The translations under genes and the position numbers were made by a program. Shown here one piece after another: positions 55,501 through 64,000 of a stretch of 64,000 nt of DNA (the first letter of the stretch is position 1; every line of letters starts with the position of its first letter). Origin of the DNA: Megaleporinus macrocephalus (taxonomy: Eukaryota > Chordata > Actinopteri > Characiformes > Anostomidae); the NCBI GenBank assembly GCA_021613375.1, contig CM038709.1, positions 40,620,656 to 40,684,655 of the forward strand. The letters are read 5' to 3'. Below the pieces are notes generated by a model. It did no database searches and was not told the DNA's origin. It saw nothing but the letters and a program-made list of their open reading frames with translations.

Positions 55501-56397
55501 GCAGGAATGGATGTTTATCTTGTGTTCATACTCTCTTCAAGTCAAATTCAATCAGAGAAGCCATTGCTTTCTTTGTGTCATTTGCATTTCTCCATGCCGC
55601 CCCAACTTTTTCAATATAAACGCTGGGCTTAAGTAACGTTTGCGTGTTGTGAAAGGCTAAACCTGCGCTGCAACACTGACCCAAGTCCATATCGAGAAAC
55701 ACTGATGCAGGTGCGAATGGCTCATCCACTTGAAGAGGCCCGAGTCCTCACAGCTTCAGGTCTGCCCTTCCGTCTGGAGGTGCCTGGTGAAGGTGGCAAA
55801 AAGACATAAATAATAAGTGAATAAGTCACACCTCCATCTCCTCTCTTCCTTCTCACCTCGGGCCTACTGTATTTCAGAGCAGCATCACCTTCAGAGCAGC
55901 ACTTTCTGTATCCTCCCTCCTCCCTCCTCCCTCCATACTCCCCAAGTGCTGAATATTACTGCGGTGTTTAATATTAATCTGCTGGCACCTTCACCGCTCA
56001 CTCGGAGAGAGAGAGCGAGAGAGAGAGAGAGAGAGGCTTTCAGAGTTAGAGGGTTCAATTTAGAGTGTTTGCAGAGTGTCACTCGCTCGCCCAATCCGCA
56101 TCTGGGTCAGATAACACACGTTGTTTATCTGTCCATCAGGAAGAGAGAGTGAGAGAGAGAGGGAAAGAAGGAGAGAGGGGGGGGCTTAGTGATGGACGGG
56201 TGATTATTTGAGTAGTTTGTGTCAGTCTCTCGGTTCCAGCGCTAAATATTTATGTCTGTGGTCGAACTCGCTCGTCTCCGCTTCCCAACCGTCTGCTAAC
56301 AGCTTGGGGTCAGAAGGTTAAAGAGGGGCGGGAACGCCTCCTGGATTTGATTGACAGGTGTCGTCACAGCACAGAGTGACTCCCATTTTACTATCTC
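55501..56397. other. Unique sequence with GA and CTCC tracts
   Basis: (CTCC)n at 55911-55935, (GA)n at 56004-56035 and about 56142-56178. The 111-codon plus frame (55817-56152) has no domain. The segment 56180-56380 is balanced and may be regulatory. Confidence 0.4.
56348..56357 (+). promoter_or_regulatory. PBX/MEIS-type composite site
   Basis: TGATTGACAG is the canonical PBX-MEIS half-site pair, found here in unique sequence next to GGTGTCGTCACAG. A single 10-mer can occur by chance. Confidence 0.35.
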
Positions 56398-57405
<1,008 letters not shown>

Positions 57406-57452
57406 TTTTTTTTCTATCTCCTTTCCTTCTCTGGCTTTCTCTATGTCTGTCT

Positions 57453-57458
<6 letters not shown>

Positions 57459-57538
<80 letters not shown>
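57459..57538. repeat. (CT)n microsatellite
   Basis: About 40 uninterrupted CT dinucleotides. Confidence 0.97.
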
Positions 57539-57539
<1 letters not shown>

Positions 57540-57606
57540 GATTTGAGCAGTGTAGAACTTCCTCACATGTGAGTAATGAGATCAGTGGGGAGACTCAACT
57601 ATTGAT

Positions 57607-57679
57607 CTCTCTCTCTCTCTCTCTTAACCTCACACACACTCGCTCTCTTACACTCTCACACACACTTACACTCTCTCTA

Positions 57680-57734
<55 letters not shown>
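57607..57734. repeat. (CT)n and (CA)n microsatellites
   Basis: (CT)n at about 57607-57623, broken ACACACTC-type sequence, then (CA)n of about 29 units at 57679-57734. Confidence 0.95.
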
Positions 57735-57737
<3 letters not shown>

Positions 57738-58195
57738 ACACTCAGTCTTTTGAAACTTTTTTGTCCCCAAATTCTTTGAAAAGGAGGATGGTGTGTTGTG
57801 GTTCTCAGAGCTCGTCTCTGTGGCGGAGGAGGAAAGGTGCGGTCCTCTGGTTCTGTATAAGACGAGTGTACGGCTCTATTTATAGCTGCTGTTTTCAGAA
57901 AGCGAGGAAGTCGGATTGGGTTTTTGAGGAGTGCCGTGCTGTCCCTGGAGTAAACCTCACACATCCACTCCGGAACTGAAAGTCAAGGCGGCTGCGACAC
58001 TCCACACTCCAAATGTCTTGAAGAGCTCATGTCAGCGACTGCTTCTTTCTTTTAGATTATTGTTTGATGTAGTACATAAACACTGAAAACGTTAACGTTT
58101 CAAACCCACTGGTTCACTTTTATGTCTATACTGTCCATATATGAAAATTTAAATTGAACCCCTTTCACATACATCCTTCTATGTAGTCCACAGGT
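57735..58195. promoter_or_regulatory. Unique sequence with a MEF2-type site
   Basis: CTATTTATAG at 57876-57885 is a perfect MEF2 consensus, followed by CTGCTG. The surrounding 200 bases are balanced. The open frame running in from the microsatellites has no domain. Confidence 0.35.
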
Positions 58196-58450
58196 TACAT
58201 GTTCTCCCTGTGCTTGAGTGGGTTTCCTCCAGGTGCTCCGGTTTACTCCCACAAACCAAACACATGCAAATTAGGTTGATCGGTCACTGCAAATTGCCCT
58301 GTGGGTGTGCATGATTGTCACATGCGATGGACTGGCAACCTGTCCATGGTGTGCCCCACTTTTGCCTAATTATGCTGAGATTGGCTCCACGCCCCCTGTG
58401 ACCCCAAATAGCAAGATAAAGCAGAAGATAGTGGGTGTATGGATGGATGA
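58196..58450 (+). mobile_element. 5'-truncated SINE
   Basis: The body matches the SINE at 17119: CTTGAGTGGGTTTCCTCCAG, CCAAACACATGCAAATTAGG, GCGATGGACTGGCAACCTG, GATAAAGCAGAAGATAGTGG and an ATGGATGGATG tail. The tRNA-like head is missing. Confidence 0.8.
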
Positions 58451-58527
58451 GTGCCATTAATATGTTATGTTATTAGCAAGAAAGAGCATATGTATTTATA
58501 AACACACATACACACACCCACACACAT

Positions 58528-58815
<288 letters not shown>

Positions 58816-58838
58816 ATACATGTATGTGTATATATAAC

Positions 58839-59215
58839 TGTTATATCCTGTCTTGTATTTACCTGTTTTTCCTCTTGTCTGTTTTATGTGCTTCTGTTTA
58901 TTTTAGTTCAAAGCCCGTCCCTGTCTCCGCCCTCTTGTGACACCTTTCATCTGTTCCAAGTTTGTTGCCCCTCCCCTTCCTAGGTGTTCCTCGTCTGCTG
59001 CTTTGTATTTATACCCCTGTGTCTCCTAGTCTTTGTCTTGTCTTTGTGTATTTGTGTTAGTAATGGGGTTTTGTGATTGTAGATACCTTCTTGTCTCTGT
59101 GTGTGTCTTAGTTTTGTTCTTTGTTTTGTTTTCTTATCATCTCTGTTTTGTTGTTTTGAATTCTCCTGGATTTTCCATCTTTATCTTCACATTGAATATT
59201 ACCTACTACAGGGTT
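58839..59215 (+). repeat. Possible solo LTR
   Basis: It begins TGTTATATCCTGTC, contains a TATA-like GTATTTATACCCCTGTGTC (about 59006), and is T-rich (GTTTTGTTCTTTGTTTTG) before ending CCTACTACA. The layout resembles fish gypsy LTRs. No primer site follows and no target duplication was confirmed. Confidence 0.35.
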
Positions 59216-60390
59216 TAGGTATCCTAAACTGAGCCGCTACTGGAACTGGCCTGAGGCATGCTCATTAAGCTAGCTAGCAGTGTTACGAGTCTGTTAAACA
59301 CTCTTATAAACTCTTGCATATTCATCACGGCTATGGTTTACGTTAGCCTATAGTGCTTGTGCCGCATTCCTGAACGTCTCGAGAATTATAAGTCGCTCTG
59401 GGTAGCGTCGCATCTCATACAGAGATAAACATAGCAGTTTACGGTTAAACCACAGCTGCGGTGAGATCAGCTGAGATCCAGTCACTGCTGACTGGGTGGT
59501 CTCGTTGCTGTTTCCATGCTGAATCTCATAAAGCCCTTCCAAAACTACAGAGGACCTCGGTGTCCTCATGCTAGTTGCGAACGCGATGGGCCCTCATAAT
59601 GAACGGCTTGGGGCCATGGCGGGTAGCAACGATTGTTAAGCAGTGATTGGGTGGCTGAGGAAATGAGGCAGATTTAAATCTTGCCTGCCCATGGATATGT
59701 GGCGGTCTTCATTTGATTGGGTAGACCTGTGACACTCTGGGTTGCTGAGTAGAGCTTCTGCCTCGTCAGAACACACTTCCACATTGACTCTCTTGTGAGT
59801 GGAGACCAAGGTTTGGACGTCAGTCCTCACAGCTAGTTACGGCTGTGTGTGCATAAGCAGAAGAAGCCTTAAATGCTTATACTTTGGCTCTAAAAGGGTT
59901 AAAGCTGTTTGCAAAGAGAAAGAGAGATCAAGAGAGAAAGAGAAATGAGAACTAGGCTAGCACACACGTTTAACAACGCCACATCCAAACACTTTTCCTC
60001 CATCTCTTTCACTCTCTATCTCTCTCACTCTCCTTCACAGGAGTGCTGGTGTCTTTATCTCTGCTAACAGGCGCCGCTTAGTTAACATCTGATGTGGCTC
60101 GTTAAAGAGGCTGCGCTGACGAGAGCTCTCAGCAAGCTGTCGAGAGAGAGAGAGTGAGAATGGAGGAGAGAGAGAAAGAGAGAGACAGAGAGAGGACAGC
60201 TTTGCTGATAGCTTGTGTCAAAGACATGACAAGATCTCTCAAACCATATAGACACACATCAGTTGGTGGGTGTGTATTGTGTAGATGAGACAGTACATGT
60301 AGTGTGTAAACACAGTGGTATGTAAAAGTTTGGATGAATGAGGAATTGATTTGAAAGTAAATGAACACACACTGTACAGAGAGCACATGT
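59216..60390. repeat. Low-copy DNA including one copy of a local dispersed repeat
   Basis: The segment 59385-59625 (GCTGAGATCCAGTCACTGCT, GACTGGGTGGTCTCGTTGCT, GTGTCCTCATGCTAGTTGCG) matches 61525-61765. GA-rich DNA lies at 59917-59950 and 60141-60196. Minus frames of 60-85 codons have no domain. Confidence 0.6.
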
Positions 60391-61315
60391 TAATCTATCA
60401 ATCAATCAATCAATCAACCTTTATTTAATCTTGGAAATACATTGAGGGGTGACCCTCATTTTCAGTGCGGCCAAGCGTATACATGTAAAGGGATTGAAAG
60501 CAAAATGAGCAAAAATAATGCTAAATAAAATATAAATTTTAAATAAACATTTAATATAGATGCATAAAATATAATGTAAAAAAATGTTAGAAAAAAATTA
60601 TAAAAGAATATAAAATAAACAACATACATACAACAAAATAATAAAAAGTTGAAATGCTAATAAAAAATACTCAATAAAACAATCACGATAATTAAAAAAA
60701 TAGATAATAATAATAATAAAATAATAAAAATAATAAATAATAAAAATAGTAAAAAGATAATAATACTAATAAAAAAATTAAAAATAATAAAATAAAACAA
60801 ACACAAAATACATAAAAATAAATAAGATAAAAATAAAATCCTAATAGAGAGAAATATTCATTTAAAAATATCACTGGCTTTCTAGACTAGAAACTAAAAG
60901 TTTAAAATGGTTCAGTGATCCCAGCGAGCTGAGCTTCAGAGTTTCCTGTAGAGAATTTCAGCTCGCTGGTGCACTGTAGCTAAAATCAGATTTTCCCAGT
61001 TCACTAAACACTCTCGGTACCTGACAGGTGATCCAGCCACTAGAGCGAGTCTGATAATTATTGTTATTTATTGAAATCAGAGAAGAGATGTAAGCTGGCA
61101 AATGGCCAGAGAGTGATTTATAGATAAAAATAAGCCAATGAGATTCTCTTCGTGCAGCTAGTGAGGACCAACCAACTTTATCATAGAGTCTACAGTGGTA
61201 AGTACTGTAAGGGTCACCAGTTATAAATCTCAGAGCAGAGACAGCTAACAGACAGCTACTGTTTATATGTCTTTTAGATTGACATAGCAAACTAATAGAA
61301 ATGAGTGAACTGTGG
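60391..61315 (-). mobile_element. 5'-truncated LINE retrotransposon, minus strand
   Basis: Reading the minus strand, the end of a reverse-transcriptase ORF (61290-60900) is followed by an AT-rich 3' UTR (60850-60430) and a tail AATAAAGGTTGATTGATTG with further GATT units to 60391. 5' truncation is typical of LINE insertion. The clade is not settled. Confidence 0.75.
60958..61290 (-). pseudogene. LINE reverse-transcriptase C-terminal fragment
   Basis: The 110-codon minus frame contains SALRFITGDPYSTYHC, LYDKVGWSSLAARRESHWL and FIYKSLSGHLPAYISSL, then VPRVFSELGKSDFSYSAP. This order (RFITG..Y.T.HC, LY..VGW.SL..RR..HWL.FIYK...G.LP.Y) is characteristic of the C-terminus of fish LINE ORF2 proteins. 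The frame stops after SAPAS, while a +1 frame continues with NSLQETLKLSSL, so a small deletion has broken the end. It begins well inside the protein. Confidence 0.75.
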
Positions 61316-61840
61316 TTATAGGACAGTGTTGAGCAACCGGGTACCTGGAGATTTCCAGTTAGTGAGCTACTTCAGAATTTCTGCAATGGCTCTGCAATGT
61401 GTGAGTGTTAAATAAGGAGGTGGAGCAACATATTAGATGTGGAGGTTGGAGATCAACTATGTAGGAAAGTTGGTGGCTACAGCTGTAGATTGTGTGTCAG
61501 CTTATGCTAACATAGGAAACAGAGAGATGCTGGGTAGCGTAGCGCCTTGTACAGAGGGAAACAAAGCTGGTAATTAAGTCTATGGTAAAACCACAGCTTT
61601 AGTTAGATCAGCTGAGAGCCAGTCTCTGCAGACTGGGTGGTCTCATCACTGTTTCCATACTAAAGCTCATAAAACCCTTCCGAAACTATGGAGGACCCTT
61701 GTGTCCTCATGCTAGTTACGAATATGACGAGTGCCGATAACGAACTTAAGCCTTGAGGTAATTGAGGTCAGTCTCTATTGTTTCGTGGGAGATAACGAGG
61801 CTGTGGTGCGGAGAGTTTTCGAACTATCACTTTATCTGTA
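61316..61840. repeat. Low-copy DNA including a second copy of the local dispersed repeat
   Basis: 61525-61765 matches 59385-59625 (AGATCAGCTGAGAGCCAGTC, CAGACTGGGTGGTCTCATCA, CTTGTGTCCTCATGCTAGTT). The remainder is unique. Confidence 0.65.
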
Positions 61841-64000
61841 ACCAGTTTTCTATAGAATGAAGCATTTCATATCAGATAGATCTTAATCTCTAGATTGACG
61901 TATTTCATATCAAACCACTCTGAATCTCTAGAATGAAGCATTTCATATCAAGAAAAAGCATCTCATATCAAACCAGTCTGAATCTCTAGAACGAAGCATC
62001 TCATATCAAACCAGTCTGAATCTCTAGAACGAAGCATCTCATATCAAACCAGTCTGAATATCTAGAAAAAGCATCTCATATTAAACCAGTCTCAGTCGCT
62101 AAATTAAAGCATTTCATATTAAACTAACCTTAATCTCTAGAAAACGCATTTCATATCAAACTAATCTGAATATCTGGAAAAAGCATCTCATATCAAACCA
62201 ATCTGAATATCTAGAAAAAGCATCTCATATTAAACCAGTCTCAGTCTCTAAATTAAAGCATTTCATATTAAACTAACCTTAATCTCTAGAAAACGCATTT
62301 CATATCAAACTAATCTGAATATCTGGAAAAAGCATCTCATATCAAACCAATCTGAATATCTAGAAAAAGCATCTCATATCAAACCAATCTGAATATCTAG
62401 AAAAAGCATCTCATATCAAACCAGTCCCAATCTCTAGAATTATGCATCTCATTTTAAACCGGCCTGAATATCTAGAAAAAGCATCTCATATCAAACCAGT
62501 CCCAATCTCTAGAATTATGCATCTCATTGTATAAACCAGCCTGAATATCTAGAAAAAGCATCTTATATCAAACCAATCTGAATATCTAGAAAAAGCGTCT
62601 CATATCAAACCAATCTGAATATCTAGAAAAAGCGTCTCATATCAAACCAATCTGAATATCTAGAAAAAGCATCTCATATCAAACCAGTCTCAATCTCTAA
62701 ATTAAAGCATTTCATATCAAACTAACCTTAATCTCTAGAAAAAGCATCTCATATCAAACCAGTCTGAATATCTAGAAAAAGCATCTCATATCAAACTAAC
62801 CTTAATCTCTAGAAAAGGCATCTCATTTCAAACCAGCCTGAATCTCTAGAAGAAGCATGTCATATCAAACCAGTCTGAATATCCAGAAAAAGCATTTTAT
62901 ATTAAACCGGTCTGAATCTCTAGAATGAAGGATCTCATATCAAACCAGTCTGAATTTCTAGATTAAAGCATTCCATATCAAACCAGTCTGAATCTCTAGA
63001 ATGAAGCATTTCATGTGAATCAAGTCTGAATCTCTAGAATGAAGCATCTCATATTAAACCAGTCTGAATCTCTAGATTAAATCATCTCATATTAAACCAG
63101 TCTGAATCTCTAGAAAAAGCATCTCATATCAAACCAGCCTGAATCTCTAGGAAAAGCATCTCATATCAAACCAATCTGACTCTCTAGAAAAAGCATCTTA
63201 TATCAAACCAGTCCCAATCTCTAGAATTAAGCATCTCATTTCAAACCAGTCTGAATCTCTAGAAAAAGCATCTCATATCAAACCAGCCTGAATCTCTAGG
63301 AAAAGCATCTTATATCAAACCAATCTGAATATCTAGAAAAAGCATCTTATATCAAACCAATCTGAATATCTAGAAAAAGCGTCTCATATCAAACCAATCT
63401 GAATATCTAGAAAAAGCATCTCATATCAAACCAATCTGAATATCTAGAAAAAGCATCTCATATCAAACCAGTCTGACTCTCTAGAAAAAGCATCTTATAT
63501 CAAACCAGTCCCAATCTCTAGAATTAAGCATCTCATTTCAAACCAGCCTGAATCTCTAGAAAAAGCATCTCATATCAAACCAGCCTGAATCTCTAGGAAA
63601 AGCATCTTATATCAAACCAATCTGAATATCTAGAAAAAGCATCTTATATCAAACCAATCTGAATATCTAGAAAAAGCGTCTCATATCAAACCAATCTGAA
63701 TATCTAGAAAAAGCGTCTCATATCAAACCAATCTGAATATCTAGAAAAAGCATCTCATATCAAACCAGTCTCAATCTCTAAATTAAAGCATTTCATATCA
63801 AACTAACCTTAATCTCTAGAAAAAGCATCTCATATCAAACCAGTCTGAACATTTCGAAAAAGCATCTCATATCAAACCAGTCTGAATATCTAGAAAAAGC
63901 ATCTCATATCAAACTAACCTTAATCTCTAGAAAAGGCATCTCATTTCAAACCAGCCTGAATCTCTAGAAGAAGCATGTCATATCAAACCAGTCTGAATAT
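61841..64000 (+). repeat. 37-bp satellite with TCTAGA in most units, runs off the window
   Basis: The main unit is GAATATCTAGAAAAAGCATC followed by TCATATCAAACCAATCT, about 58 units, with a 38-bp GAATCTCTAGAATGAAGCAT form at the left and scattered within. Higher-order structure is clear: an AATTAAAGCATTTCATATC block recurs at 62700 and 63781 (1,081 bp apart), and a CAGTCCCAATCTCTAGAATT block recurs about 296 bp apart (8 units) near 63210 and 63506. The array reaches the last base, so its full length is unknown. Confidence 0.97.

Overview
This window looks like teleost nuclear DNA from a gene desert or a very large intron. I found no intact protein-coding gene and no tRNA or rRNA gene. The fish assignment rests on repeat types I recognise: tRNA-derived SINEs of the DANA/mermaid style, Tc1/mariner and hAT remnants with TA or 8-bp target duplications, fish-type LTR ends, and a repeat I associate with ostariophysan fishes (characins, cavefish, piranha relatives). 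The order is an inference from memory. Almost all long open frames are translations of tandem repeats whose period is a multiple of 3 (24, 36 or 51 bp) or of (TC)n/(TA)n tracts.

Layout. 1-5.7 kb: AT-rich DNA with a local tandem duplication, a decayed minisatellite split by a SINE, and a ~430-bp segment present three times that keeps an open minus-strand frame in each copy. 5.7-10.2 kb: a MITE, a 51-bp array built from 17-bp monomers, a CAACC-rich array and a CCATC array. 10.2-18.8 kb: mostly unique DNA with (TA)n tracts, a 118-bp minisatellite and a MITE interrupted by a SINE. 18.8-25 kb: a palindrome-ended transposon, a dispersed fish repeat, a minus-strand LTR element with a tRNA-Leu type primer site, and a Tc1-like transposase relic beside a 1.8-kb array of 24-bp units that resemble transposon-end sequence. 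25-34.9 kb: a CpG-rich patch, a 1.1-kb pyrimidine tract, a mariner MITE, a hAT element nested in a MITE, and a 36-bp array nested in two further elements. 35-39.3 kb: a degenerate 543-bp higher-order repeat, a gypsy integrase relic, an interstitial telomeric tract and a CTTT-rich minisatellite. 39.7-53 kb: three copies of one transposon, an LTR with a tRNA-Pro type primer site, a SINE whose promoter head has become a 20-bp satellite, foldback elements and several conserved-element candidates. 53-64 kb: more MITEs, pyrimidine and TA tracts, a 5'-truncated LINE, and a 37-bp array that runs off the end.

The main biological pattern is that at least three minisatellites sit inside, or are built from, parts of transposable elements: the 20-bp array from a SINE A-box head, the 24-bp array from a Tc1-like end, and the 36-bp array inside a hAT-like element. 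A fourth, the 37-bp array, has a single-copy relative inside a dispersed repeat elsewhere in the window. Patches of balanced-composition unique sequence with recognisable transcription-factor motifs are the best candidates for regulatory function, but conservation could not be tested here.
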